Of a stretch of DNA of 64,000 nt, positions 25,004-32,395 are shown piece after piece. The stretch is taken from positions 186,001 to 250,000 of the IMG/VR virus record IMGVR_UViG_3300044712_001255; one strand, written 5' to 3'. The DNA is from a virus. The notes beneath the pieces are model-generated. The model had not been told where the DNA came from, did not search any database, and was given only the letters and a program-made list of their open reading frames with translations. A program made the translations under genes and the position numbers. Within the stretch, counting starts at the first letter, position 1. Each line of letters begins with the position of its first letter.

Positions 25004-25317
25004 AGCTCAACCACGGGAATCAACGTGAATTCATTGCTGAATTCAAATGAACTAATCGTCCCTCGCGCGGCAGACAAAATCCAAATCTTCCTCGCGTCTT
25101 CATTGTGAATACTGGCAATCACCATGCCCTTGTGCATCCGAAGCTCAACAAATCTGTCACCCACTGTCCAAGTACCACCTATGCTGTTGTGCAACAAGTC
25201 TCCAGACTCGAGCTCATACGGATATTTCAAGACTACACCCTCAATAGGCTCCAAGTACGGAGGCAGACCTCGCTTGTAGGGGACATACACAGCCTCAGGA
25301 TACTCTATGCTAATCAT
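25000..25317 (-). CDS. PGD-family protein (S-G-D variant)
   Basis: 105 residues. A Pro/Tyr-rich N-terminal extension precedes L-E-S-G-D at 36-40; G-M-V-I-A-S follows after a long loop. Confidence 0.72.
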   Translation of the reverse strand: MISIEYPEAVYVPYKRGLPPYLEPIEGVVLKYPYELESGDLLHNSIGGTWTVGDRFVELRMHKGMVIASIHNEDARKIWILSAARGTISSFEFSNEFTLIPVVEL

Positions 25318-25568
25318 GGACTACACTCGAACATGTCCGTGCCGTCACGAAACCAACAATCACAATCCATCGTTGATTTTTCATGATAGTACATGGAATA
25401 CAATTCATAGTTGAGCGTGGCGGGATGATGTCCAAGCCAGTGCACAGAAATCCCGTTATGTTCAATGCGTTCCGTGGAGACAACAATGCGTGCACCACGA
25501 CGACCACGTACAATCATGTCTCCGGGCAGGAGTTCACCCACAATAACGTAATGATCCACTGACATCAT
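25314..25568 (-). CDS. PGD-family protein
   Basis: 84 residues; L-L-P-G-D at 13-17 and R-I-V-V-S. The C terminus is acidic and Cys-rich (D-C-D-C, F-E-C). Confidence 0.78.
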   Translation of the reverse strand: MMSVDHYVIVGELLPGDMIVRGRRGARIVVSTERIEHNGISVHWLGHHPATLNYELYSMYYHEKSTMDCDCWFRDGTDMFECSP

Positions 25569-25571
25569 AGT

Positions 25572-25612
25572 TCTCGTCGATCGTCGAATTCACATGCGTC
25601 ATCGATCGTCGA
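25572..25612 (+). repeat. CGATCGTCG dispersed repeat, two copies
   Basis: The gap 25569-25685 has no gene but two TCGATCGTCGAA copies. Related CGATCGTC runs occur near 24733, 33625, 34057, 36884, 42763 and 45032, always in or near gene boundaries. Confidence 0.5.
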
Positions 25613-25685
25613 ACCACGTCGACAACGCAATCAACCATGATGTCTCTCGATCTCCAACACATCTTCACGGCACCGCAACCAAAAA

Positions 25686-25916
25686 TCAAATCCATAAAAT
25701 ACGGACAGTGTCCCAGTATCTCAGCTTCTTATGGTAAACAGACTTACGCTTTAAGAAAGTCACATCATACCAGGCAGAATCACCACCATCACCCTTCTTC
25801 ACGCTGATCACTAGGCTCCACTGATCATTAGGCATGAAAGGTCTGTCTCCTAGAACATAGACAAGGTCTCCCGGCAGCAACTCACAAGCCGGCTTGTACT
25901 TCAAGTCGTCACTCAT
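25686..25916 (-). CDS. PGD-family protein
   Basis: 76 residues from the ATG in an ATGA overlap; L-L-P-G-D at 13-17 and S-L-V-I-S-V. Confidence 0.8.
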   Translation of the reverse strand: MSDDLKYKPACELLPGDLVYVLGDRPFMPNDQWSLVISVKKGDGGDSAWYDVTFLKRKSVYHKKLRYWDTVRILWI

Positions 25917-26200
25917 TGCTCTCTCAATACAAGCAACAGCTCGTTCATCCAGATCCAAGGACCAAATGTTCGCAAATAGAAAGTCCCGTCCGATGTCAGG
26001 AGCTGCATTGATTTGCAATAGGCTGATATGACAAGCGTAGGCCTTCGAACATATTGCATCTCTGCATGCACATCCCAGGGTTTAGAGTGCCCTTTGACTC
26101 GAGCATCTACTATCAAATCTCCAGGTAGGGCATCTCCCCATGCTATCTCGATAAGTCTCTGCACTGTACAACAGTACCACACGAACTCCCACAGCTGCAT
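25913..26200 (-). CDS. PGD-family protein, first gene of the array
   Basis: 95 residues from the internal ATG (the frame stays open to 26365, so the start is uncertain); A-L-P-G-D at 24-28 and T-L-V-I-S. No clear promoter hexamers were found upstream. Confidence 0.7.
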   Translation of the reverse strand: MQLWEFVWYCCTVQRLIEIAWGDALPGDLIVDARVKGHSKPWDVHAEMQYVRRPTLVISAYCKSMQLLTSDGTFYLRTFGPWIWMNELLLVLREQ

Positions 26201-26365
26201 CGAGTGAGTGCAGCGTCTCACCGCACTCACCTTCCATACAGGGGTGCGTGACAGGTGGATGCGTACCTGTTGACGCATAGGGGGCACAGGGTAAGGCGAT
26301 GTGTGCGAGGGGCTGCGGTGTGACGTGGTGGGTGGCATTATGCTGATATCTTTGATTTCAGGCAC

Positions 26366-26762
26366 TTACGCACATCGCGCATAGTGCAGTTCACCAGCGA
26401 TGCGCAGTGGGCCCTTCGACCACCTTGCGCCACCTGCCCCCATATTTATCGCAATCGACATCGACTTACGCACAGCTCACGCAACACGCGAGCTGCACCG
26501 GCCCCGGCTAACCCTAGGGCGTGGTGACTGGAATACCCTCTTGCACCCATCTCAGCTGCACCAGATACATCAACGTTGATTGTAAGCATTGCAGATCTTT
26601 GGGATGCATCGACGGGAGCTGCACCCCGGCCCTCCGACAATCTGAGCACGGGATTGGTAAGTGGCTTAGAATAAATGGGACAGTGAGAGTGGGTGCTATG
26701 GGAGGCTGGTGACCCGGCAGGCTGTAGTGTAGGTGACCTTAACCTTATGGTAGTATTGGCTC
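26366..26762 (+). repeat. non-coding gap with GAGCTGCACC-type repeats
   Basis: About 400 bases with no convincing gene. AGCTGCACC occurs three times (near 26490, 26557 and 26618), two of them followed by CCGGCCC or close, and CTTACGCACA twice. At the right end, TAGTAT ends six bases before the next ATG. It separates the array from the next block; an origin or regulatory role is possible but unsupported. Confidence 0.4.
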
Positions 26763-27005
26763 ATGAGTGCAATACTATTCGTTTTCAATGTGTTCCGGTG
26801 GGTGACGCTCATCGGTGAAGTTTACTTCTATACATCGGTGTTTCTCATTGTGCCGACGTTCGCTGCTACACTCGCGTTCTTAGAGTACATGCGTGAACAA
26901 CCGGTACGATTCTTTGAGCACTTCGCGTGGTACACCCTGTGTTGGTGCATCGGCAGAACGATTAGGATCGCTGTCGATATCTGGCGCGTGTACACTGCGA
27001 AGTGA
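26763..27005 (+). CDS. small membrane protein
   Basis: 80 residues with two hydrophobic segments (about 5-22 and 24-42) and an amphipathic aromatic C terminus. -10 TAGTAT then six bases to the ATG. Confidence 0.6.
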   Translation: MSAILFVFNVFRWVTLIGEVYFYTSVFLIVPTFAATLAFLEYMREQPVRFFEHFAWYTLCWCIGRTIRIAVDIWRVYTAK

Positions 27006-27092
27006 TGCACATATGCGCCTAACCCAGGGTGCAACGGTCTTAAATGCCGGCACGCGACAACGTCAATTGCACCGTGTAGATCATAGTTGAAA

Positions 27093-27326
27093 ATGTCTAA
27101 TGAGCTTATATTCTTGCCCGGTGACATCGTGCAGTGTGATATCATCAGTGGTAAGCCAATTTTGATTGTCGCAGTCGTAAAAACATATTCTGTGGGTTGG
27201 CCACCAGATGTTCCTGTCTGGCAAGTGTGGTTTATGCGGTCTGCGTGTGAACGACATGAAGCAACATTTACATCGTGGATTTGGTCCACGAAAGATTGGA
27301 ATCAAGCAGTGATCAAGTTGAATTGA
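27093..27326 (+). CDS. PGD-family protein, plus strand
   Basis: 77 residues; F-L-P-G-D-I-V near 8-14 and I-L-I-V-A-V. Only the 9-242 and 7832 genes share this orientation. GTAGATCATAGTTGA occurs just upstream of its start and again just past its stop (27329), a short direct repeat. Confidence 0.7.
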   Translation: MSNELIFLPGDIVQCDIISGKPILIVAVVKTYSVGWPPDVPVWQVWFMRSACERHEATFTSWIWSTKDWNQAVIKLN

Positions 27327-27364
27327 GCGTAGATCATAGTTGATCTCATTCGAGCAACGTGCAT

Positions 27365-27384
27365 GCCGTATACAACGCGCGACG
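27365..27384 (+). repeat. 20-bp inverted repeat, left copy
   Basis: GCCGTATACAACGCGCGACG. Its exact reverse complement lies at 34062-34081, so the pair flanks a 6.7-kb segment holding the tRNA-Met, GIY-YIG, RadA-like and MoxR-like genes. Confidence 0.6.
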
Positions 27385-27409
27385 GACAGCCCTCATGCGG
27401 GCGAGAGGA

Positions 27410-27485
27410 GTGCACCCCCTCGGGTTCGAACCGAGACTAGCCGGTTTATGAGACCGGGGCTCTGACCGATTGAGCTAGAGGTGCA
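27410..27485 (-). tRNA. tRNA-Met (CAT)
   Basis: A regular cloverleaf on the minus strand: acceptor TGCACCT/GGGTGCA, D arm AGCTC..GAGC, anticodon stem CCGGT/ACCGG with loop CTCATAA (anticodon CAT) and T arm CTCGG-TTCGAAC-CCGAG. CCA is not encoded. It lacks the initiator GGG/CCC anticodon stem, so it is elongator Met or, if modified, Ile. The only fully canonical tRNA in the window. Confidence 0.9.
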
Positions 27486-27487
27486 GG

Positions 27488-27721
27488 TCACAGTAGCTTA
27501 AAGACGATTCCCCTCGTATCAAGTTCGTGTGCAGCACTTACAAGGCCACCTTTGTACAAGAAAGTGATTTTGTACATATTATTGTCAATCATAGAGACAC
27601 CCAATACTAGCGCTGGCATGACATCTTTTAGGTCTGTCATCTCGGGCATTTGTGCAGCCTCAGGTGTCCATGTTACCATGTCTCCGGGTAAGAACGGCGG
27701 ATCATCAGAAGACTTTGTCAC
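27488..27721 (-). CDS. PGD-family protein, paired copy
   Basis: 77 residues; D-P-P-F-L-P-G-D-M-V-T-W at 7-18. Nearly the same block opens the upstream gene, so the two are a recent duplication. Confidence 0.8.
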   Translation of the reverse strand: MTKSSDDPPFLPGDMVTWTPEAAQMPEMTDLKDVMPALVLGVSMIDNNMYKITFLYKGGLVSAAHELDTRGIVFKLL

Positions 27722-27960
27722 AGTACTTTTACATAGTGGGCAGACATCGTTCGTGATGACTCTTTGCCACGCCCCAAGACGTTGTTCTTATACAAAACAA
27801 CTACGTCCCAAACATCGTCATCATCGACGCAACGATCATGTTCAACGCTCACGACCATCGCGGGCATTAGGTCTTTGGACGTAGGCATTAGGTCGGCCAA
27901 TTTTGAAATTTGAGGAGCCCATGTTACCATGTCTCCCGGTAAGAATGGCGGGTCAATCAT
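27718..27960 (-). CDS. PGD-family protein, paired copy
   Basis: 80 residues from the ATG in an ATGATTGA overlap; D-P-P-F-L-P-G-D-M-V-T-W at 3-14, then A-M-V-V-S-V. Acidic loop D-D-D-D. Confidence 0.8.
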   Translation of the reverse strand: MIDPPFLPGDMVTWAPQISKLADLMPTSKDLMPAMVVSVEHDRCVDDDDVWDVVVLYKNNVLGRGKESSRTMSAHYVKVL

Positions 27961-28156
27961 CTGGTCCCTTGAACTTGAGGTAGACAGGAGCCTCCACCTC
28001 TCCTTCACCCGGCACGTTGGCAACAACGATGATTGACATGAATCCTAGAGGAATTGTGAAGTGAATGACCTCAGTCCCGCGAGACGTGGGCTTGATTTTC
28101 CCAGTCACAACACGCTGGAAGAGGATGCCCTGCATGTTCTTGTTGTCCATGAACAT
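27953..28156 (-). CDS. hypothetical beta-rich protein
   Basis: 67 residues, strand-rich (T-I-P-L-G-F-M-S-I-I-V-V). No PGD motif. It overlaps the paired copy by eight bases and belongs to the operon running from 29.6 to 27.5 kb. Confidence 0.65.
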   Translation of the reverse strand: MFMDNKNMQGILFQRVVTGKIKPTSRGTEVIHFTIPLGFMSIIVVANVPGEGEVEAPVYLKFKGPDD

Positions 28157-28162
28157 ATCCTA

Positions 28163-28237
28163 TCAGGAGTTCGCGCCGATTGCACACAGTCCTACGATGA
28201 TAGCGATGATTATCACCAGTGCGAAGAGCTCTGTCAC
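28163..28237 (-). CDS. 24-residue membrane peptide
   Basis: A GTG start overlaps the upstream TGA (GTGA). The peptide is one hydrophobic segment, A-L-V-I-I-I-A-I-I-V-G-L. It fills the gap between two tightly packed genes, which supports it being real. Confidence 0.5.
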   Translation of the reverse strand: MTELFALVIIIAIIVGLCAIGANS

Positions 28238-28488
28238 TTGCCCACCGCCTCAAAGTCAGCAGCAGTGATGCAGATCTCTCTCCCGTCCGGTGAGCGAGCG
28301 AACAGCTCAGCATAGGAGCCTTCATCATTGAGAGTCTCCCGCTTGATGCGTAGGAGCCAGACGACAGTATTCTCTGGCAGAGTATAGCGAGCAGGTTCGT
28401 CTGTGAATGTGACAGTCTTGTCGACTCGCGTGTCACGAAGGGCGATAGCCTGGCACGGGAGCTGTGATGAATTGAAGATGTGAATCAT
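28234..28488 (-). CDS. hypothetical protein
   Basis: 84 residues, beta-rich with a central W-L-L-R-I-K strand. No family recognised. ATGA overlap with the upstream gene. Confidence 0.65.
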   Translation of the reverse strand: MIHIFNSSQLPCQAIALRDTRVDKTVTFTDEPARYTLPENTVVWLLRIKRETLNDEGSYAELFARSPDGREICITAADFEAVGK

Positions 28489-28925
28489 ACTTTTACCTCA
28501 ACGTAGGGAGCATCCTCTAGACGCGTCCTGCCAAGTGATGTGATTCCCCACGTGCCGTAGTGGATCTTTTCCGCAGCACCACTAGCATGCAAGTCGTAAA
28601 GTGTCCGCTGAACTTGCGACAAGGTGCCAATTAACCGTACAACGTTAGACGCCGTGAGAGTTGCCCAAATATGGTATGCACTGCACTCGCCGTCCACAAA
28701 CAAGATCTGAAGAATTGCGTCAGAACGATGTCGAAATGTGTGTAAAGGTCTCATCGGTTCTGGTGCATATGGGTTAGCCTTGTTAGGTTGCTTGTCTTGC
28801 ACCTTCTCAGCTGCCGCCACGCGATCTCGGACCTTTTGCGCCTCGAGACCAACCCACTTTGACAGTTCCTCGGGACTCCCCTCCAGTTCGACGGGAGTCC
28901 CATTAATGGTATACGTTATCTTCAC
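28485..28925 (-). CDS. winged-helix-like protein
   Basis: 146 residues. The C-terminal half (about 60-140) has the helix-helix-strand layout of winged helices: ILQILFVDGE, V-Q-R-T-L-Y-D-L as a recognition-like helix and Y-G-T-W-G-I-T as wing. A DNA-binding role is inferred. ATGA overlap with the AT-hook gene. Confidence 0.55.
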   Translation of the reverse strand: MKITYTINGTPVELEGSPEELSKWVGLEAQKVRDRVAAAEKVQDKQPNKANPYAPEPMRPLHTFRHRSDAILQILFVDGECSAYHIWATLTASNVVRLIGTLSQVQRTLYDLHASGAAEKIHYGTWGITSLGRTRLEDAPYVEVKV

Positions 28926-29581
28926 TTGCGTTTGCCTCTCCGGGCGCGCTTCGCAGCACGCTCCTCGCGACGAGCTGTCTTCTCAGCAGTGATCGTCGCC
29001 TTGTCACGGTTCTTGGAACCCTTGGGTCGACCGCGCCCGCGCTTCTCTCCCGTCGTCGGAGCTGCAGGCTTCTGCGCAAGTTCTGCGACGACCTTGCGCT
29101 TGCGGCGGACCTGACCCGTCGACTCAAACACGGTCTCCGGGTTGCGTCCCTTGGGCGGACGCTTGAAAGAGAATCCCTCGATGATTCCACGCTTCCAATT
29201 ATTCATGCATTGTTGCTGCCTAACGGGATCTGACAACCGAAGAGATCCATCAGGATATGCGTCTTCTTTCATTAGGTAGACTCGAGTGTCCAACCATGGT
29301 TTTCCAGGTAAACAGGTGATGTATCTTTCGATAATGACGTAATCACCCTTTTTAGGAAGAAAAGTCGGGAGCTCATCTGCAGTATCCCAATCAATTGCGT
29401 CTTCCATCCATGAAATATCGGGTCGTTGAGCTTGACGTCGTGCAACAAGTTCTTCATTAGACATGGACGCAATCGCCCATGAAGTATCTTCATCTTCAAT
29501 GATCTCAGAAGATGATTCATTTGACTCGACAGGAATTGTCGCGTCAACAATCTCAATATCTTCGTTTTCTTCCGAATTCAT
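28922..29581 (-). CDS. AT-hook protein with acidic N terminus
   Basis: 219 residues. The first 45 are acidic. A central folded block (K-K-G-D-Y-V-I-I near 76-83) follows, then K-R-G-R-G-R-P-K-G near 180-188, a classic AT-hook core, and a very basic tail. Likely binds AT-rich DNA, perhaps as an organiser or regulator. Its promoter sits in the end of the upstream GIY-YIG gene. Confidence 0.7.
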   Translation of the reverse strand: MNSEENEDIEIVDATIPVESNESSSEIIEDEDTSWAIASMSNEELVARRQAQRPDISWMEDAIDWDTADELPTFLPKKGDYVIIERYITCLPGKPWLDTRVYLMKEDAYPDGSLRLSDPVRQQQCMNNWKRGIIEGFSFKRPPKGRNPETVFESTGQVRRKRKVVAELAQKPAAPTTGEKRGRGRPKGSKNRDKATITAEKTARREERAAKRARRGKRK

Positions 29582-29584
29582 GAT

Positions 29585-30277
29585 TCATTCTACCTTATTA
29601 GGTGTGGAACTACACTTGACGTCTTTCCAAAGAAAACCACAAACGGGTCTCACATGACGAGCGCGATAAATTTGATGAGCATCATCATGACCCTGTGAAG
29701 TTAGTTCAAGCACCGCGTGTTTGATAGAGGGAAAGATTTTGATAACGTTTCCCTCTAGATCACATTGCGCAATTTGTTTTCGTTGTAGTTTTGATAACTT
29801 TTCGCAGGTTTCTTGACGTACTTTACGCCCGCTTAACGCAATGCTAAGTTTTTGTTTCGTCTTTTCAGAGGTGACTTTCCCTTGATGAGACGCTTTCATT
29901 TTCAAGATTGAATCAGCTGAATGCGGCCCAAGTTTTTTGCCTTTATGAGCAAGACTCATTTTACGTCGAGTTTCTTCACTATGTTTTCCTCGAAAGCCGT
30001 CACCACCATCTGTACAGTTATATCCCTTAGGGGCTTTTGCGCCATGAGAGATTATATGGTGACGCTCTAACTCGTCCAACTCAGATTGAGTTTCTACATT
30101 TTCAAGGATTACCCACAGAAATTTATCACCTGAGCAACGCAACGCTCGGTGAAATGGAAAACTTGATCCATGGGTGGCGAAATAGAAGTGCTGAGCACAG
30201 CGATGTTCAAGATCAAATTTTGTTTGACCTACATACGCTTTCTCAGAAGAAATATTGAAGGCGAGGTAAACTATCAA
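29585..30277 (-). CDS. GIY-YIG homing endonuclease with NUMOD3 repeats
   Basis: 230 residues. V-Y-L-A-F-N (3-8) and A-Y-V-G-Q-T (14-19) form the GIY-YIG strands, with the catalytic Arg in E-H-R-C near 24-27 and Glu in D-E-L-E-R. NUMOD3-type repeats follow (HSEETRRKMSLAHKGKK near 98-114 and two weaker copies). The end Q-C-D-L-E-G-N-V-I-K is a NUMOD-type DNA-binding module. It is a free-standing mobile endonuclease that overlaps the next upstream gene by ATGA. It cuts a cognate site, usually in a relative lacking the insertion. Confidence 0.9.
   Translation of the reverse strand: MIVYLAFNISSEKAYVGQTKFDLEHRCAQHFYFATHGSSFPFHRALRCSGDKFLWVILENVETQSELDELERHHIISHGAKAPKGYNCTDGGDGFRGKHSEETRRKMSLAHKGKKLGPHSADSILKMKASHQGKVTSEKTKQKLSIALSGRKVRQETCEKLSKLQRKQIAQCDLEGNVIKIFPSIKHAVLELTSQGHDDAHQIYRARHVRPVCGFLWKDVKCSSTPNKVE
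29587..29615 (-). promoter_or_regulatory. leaderless promoter inside the GIY-YIG gene end
   Basis: Minus strand: -35 GTGTAG (29615-29610), 17 nt, -10 TAGAAT (29592-29587), five bases to the ATG at 29581. The hexamers lie in the last codons of the homing endonuclease. Confidence 0.6.
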
Positions 30278-30495
30278 TCCTTGTCACCCACCCACACGTT
30301 ACCGTGAATATCAAGCGATGTCGAGAACCCTAGCACACGGGCACGGTACTCGAATGCATTCGCTCGATCTGGGTCGACGAACTTGAAGTGATATTTGCGG
30401 TCAGAATGGTCCCTGTCTGCTAGAGAGACCTCGTACTCATTATCTGCTTCGTCTCGGGCAATGCCTTCTAGACGACGATACTCTTCATTTGTCAT
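30274..30495 (-). CDS. hypothetical protein
   Basis: 73 acidic residues starting M-T-N-E-E-Y-R-R-L-E with GTGGAG eight bases upstream. No family recognised. The tRNA-like gene lies 15 bases upstream and probably shares its transcript. Confidence 0.6.
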   Translation of the reverse strand: MTNEEYRRLEGIARDEADNEYEVSLADRDHSDRKYHFKFVDPDRANAFEYRARVLGFSTSLDIHGNVWVGDKD

Positions 30496-30510
30496 GTGGT
30501 TCTCCACGTT

Positions 30511-30587
30511 GAGGTACAGTGGGAATCGAACCCACGAACGCTGTAGCCCTTGCAAACTACCGTCAATGGCGTCCACCACCAGGCACC
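30511..30587 (-). tRNA. tRNA-like gene, isotype unclear
   Basis: Normal length. T arm GTGGG-TTCGATT-CCCAC and D arm GGTG-GTGGA-CGCC are good, but acceptor GGTGCCT pairs with TGTACC only partly and the anticodon region has no standard 5-bp stem with 7-nt loop. Its loop includes TTTGCAA (TGC or GCA). Degenerate or unusually folded. Confidence 0.45.
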
Positions 30588-30913
30588 AAATAATTCGAAA
30601 CCAGTATCGAAGTTGGTCTACCCTTGGTTGTACAAAATAGCGACGAGTGACCCGCAGATTCTAACATGCAGAAACATCCGAAAACAAGCTGGATCGAAGT
30701 CGCTCGTCAGCAGGTTGGAAAGGTCATGAGCCTTTTGGGCGCCCCATTTGCGCACCCAACCCAAAAACGTTACTGACACCTAGTGCACAGCGTTGTTCAC
30801 GTTTGATTTACAAATGTCCACAAGCCTGTCGACCTGACACCTGGACCCTAAGCGTCGTCATCAATTTTTGTTTTTTCTGTTTCGTGACATCGACGAGTTC
30901 ATCGCTCGTCGAC
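30588..30913 (-). other. non-coding spacer
   Basis: No gene is seen in this 326-base stretch. It holds a T-rich run (ATTTTTGTTTTTTCTG near 30863-30878) and a GACGAGTTCATCGCTCGTC palindromic region at its right end. Confidence 0.35.
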
Positions 30914-31028
30914 TGGTGGAACATCCCGAGAATCGAACCGGTGCCCCGAAGGGGCGGGAGCTCCGACTAAGCTCGGTATCCCAAGCTCTGGTCTACGCCC
31001 CCGAGAGCATCCTGCTCACAAGACGTCC
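30914..31028 (-). tRNA. oversized tRNA-like gene with encoded CCA
   Basis: 115 nt on the minus strand. The 3' end GATGTTCC-ACCA pairs with 5' GGGACGTC over eight positions (three G-U or U-G). A GGTTCGATTC T-loop and a strong GCCCC-TTC-GGGGC hairpin are present, but no canonical anticodon arm. Much longer than a normal tRNA. A shorter fold from GGGATAC is the alternative. Confidence 0.4.
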
Positions 31029-31098
31029 CGTACGGCAGGTTACCCTGCAGCAGGTAAGTATAACCATACCACAGGGCCGTGCCGTGTACACATGTGGG

Positions 31099-31929
31099 TT
31101 ACTGGTAGGAGAACTCACCAACCTTGAAGAGACCCTCACCACCCATACCCAACAGCATTTGCTTGCCCGAAGATCCGAAACGATTCTTTGTGGTGCCGAG
31201 GATGCGTTGGCCGTAGAACTCTGACTTCTTATCGTCGTCGATGTAAAGATGCATATGGGCATCTACGGCATGCTTGACAGTGTTCTTACCTGCAAACTCT
31301 CCCGATTTGGTCACCTGGCCCACCAGGACGAGGATGGGATACACACCGTTGTATCCCTGCTTGCAGAAGTCGGTGAGCTGCTCGACCACGCGGACCTGAG
31401 ACGCCGGGATGATGTTGCCCGGACCGTACTTGCCGTCGTTGAAGGTCTGGAGAGAATCCGCCATGAGGAAGAAGTCCTTGCCCGGATTCATGTCCATGAG
31501 GTACTTGGCGTGGTCCACCATCGAAGACGAGTGGCCTGACCAGAGTTTGGGGTTCTCGACGCTGGCGAGGGGACCCACCAGCTCGTCCTGACCAACGTAG
31601 AAGTGAGAGTCGAGCTTCATGCGCTCTGACTGCATCTTGGTCTGGAAGAGTGACTCCTCCCGGGTGTTGAAGAGGACGATCGCGTCATTCCGCAGCGAGA
31701 TGGCGTTGGCCAGCTGCAGGGAGAGCGTGGTCTTGCCGGCACCGGGGGTGCCAGTGAAGAGGATTGCCGTGGAGGGGACCGCACCGTTGCCGGTTGCGGA
31801 GGCGAACAGTTCATCCACCCAGTCGATGCCGAATGAGATCCGCCGCCGCATGTGGGCCGGGACCTCGATGGAGTCGATGGTGGCTCCCTGAGGGAGATCG
31901 CGTAGCGAAACATTCAGTTTCATTGACAT
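31099..31929 (-). CDS. RadA/Sms-like recombination ATPase
   Basis: 276 residues. RecA-fold motifs: Walker A G-T-P-G-A-G-K-T at 60-67, the R-E-E-S block at 90-93, Walker B-like F-L-M-A-D-S at 154-159, V-G-Q-V-T-K-S-G at 203-210 and the RadA signature K-N-R-F-G at 248-252. The N-terminal zinc finger and C-terminal Lon-like domain of bacterial RadA are missing, leaving a bare motor. RadA promotes branch migration and hexameric DNA loading in recombination. Leaderless promoter upstream. Confidence 0.88.
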   Translation of the reverse strand: MSMKLNVSLRDLPQGATIDSIEVPAHMRRRISFGIDWVDELFASATGNGAVPSTAILFTGTPGAGKTTLSLQLANAISLRNDAIVLFNTREESLFQTKMQSERMKLDSHFYVGQDELVGPLASVENPKLWSGHSSSMVDHAKYLMDMNPGKDFFLMADSLQTFNDGKYGPGNIIPASQVRVVEQLTDFCKQGYNGVYPILVLVGQVTKSGEFAGKNTVKHAVDAHMHLYIDDDKKSEFYGQRILGTTKNRFGSSGKQMLLGMGGEGLFKVGEFSYQ

Positions 31930-31935
31930 GGTTTC

Positions 31936-31964
31936 AATTTATCTTCTGGTCTGTTTAGCAGCAC
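31936..31964 (-). promoter_or_regulatory. leaderless promoter of the RadA-like gene
   Basis: Minus strand: -35 GTGCTG (31964-31959), 17 nt, -10 TAAATT (31941-31936), six bases to ATG 31929. Confidence 0.6.
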
Positions 31965-32090
31965 CGTGTGGTTGTTGGTTCCTGCGCTGGCTGTCTTGTG
32001 AGCCAGAATTACCATAACCCCAGAATGGTATACTAGGCCCTCGTGCCCTACACCTGTGCCGCTCGCGACGTGATAGAGTAAAGGTAGACC

Positions 32091-32330
32091 ATGGGCAACG
32101 TAATTGAGCATCCCGCGCAACACGCAAATAACTGGATCGAGAGCGTCGCAGAGGACTTGGAGTCCATGTTCCGCATCGGGCTCCCGCGAGCTCGTCGTCT
32201 CGCTCAGCAGGCTGCGTTCGTCAATGACGACGAGATGCTGCGGGCGATCGCTCGCATTCACGGAATCTACCAGGAACACCTCCTGGATGAATTTGTTGAC
32301 TACTGGACATATTCCGAGTCAGACAGCTGA
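32091..32330 (+). CDS. hypothetical helical protein
   Basis: A 79-residue helical protein. Promoter -35 GTGCCG, 17 nt, -10 TAAAGG, six bases to the ATG. It is divergent from the RadA-like gene. Confidence 0.65.
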   Translation: MGNVIEHPAQHANNWIESVAEDLESMFRIGLPRARRLAQQAAFVNDDEMLRAIARIHGIYQEHLLDEFVDYWTYSESDS

Positions 32331-32395
32331 GTGCACTCCATGTCTTGACAGGGTAAAGTAGACTCACCAACTAGACAAGGCACCAATAGAGGACT

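Larger units (their letters stand above)
10626..26200 (-). repeat. PGD tandem gene array
   Basis: About 53 consecutive or near-consecutive minus-strand genes of 60-112 residues encode one divergent family. Every member has [L/I/V]-x-P-G-D (rarely P-G-N, P-G-T, P-G-S, S-G-D or E-G-D) 6-45 residues from the start, then a hydrophobic strand L-V-I-S-V or close. Neighbours overlap by ATGA, TGATG, GTGA, ATGATTGA or ATGTTTGA, so the array is translationally coupled. Interruptions: 11.1-13.4 kb (HD protein, second paralogue family, zinc protein) and 16.77-17.47 kb (plus-strand glycosyltransferase-like gene). No DNA-level repeat is obvious, so the expansion is old. Confidence 0.9.

Noticed and set aside
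10626-26200. Array considered as a CRISPR or DNA tandem repeat
   Set aside because: Similarity is at the protein level only; there are no regular repeats or spacers.
30868-31224. A plus-strand ORF over the 30.9-kb tRNA-like element
   Set aside because: It is antisense to the tRNA-like gene and the end of the RadA-like gene, and has no promoter or family motif.
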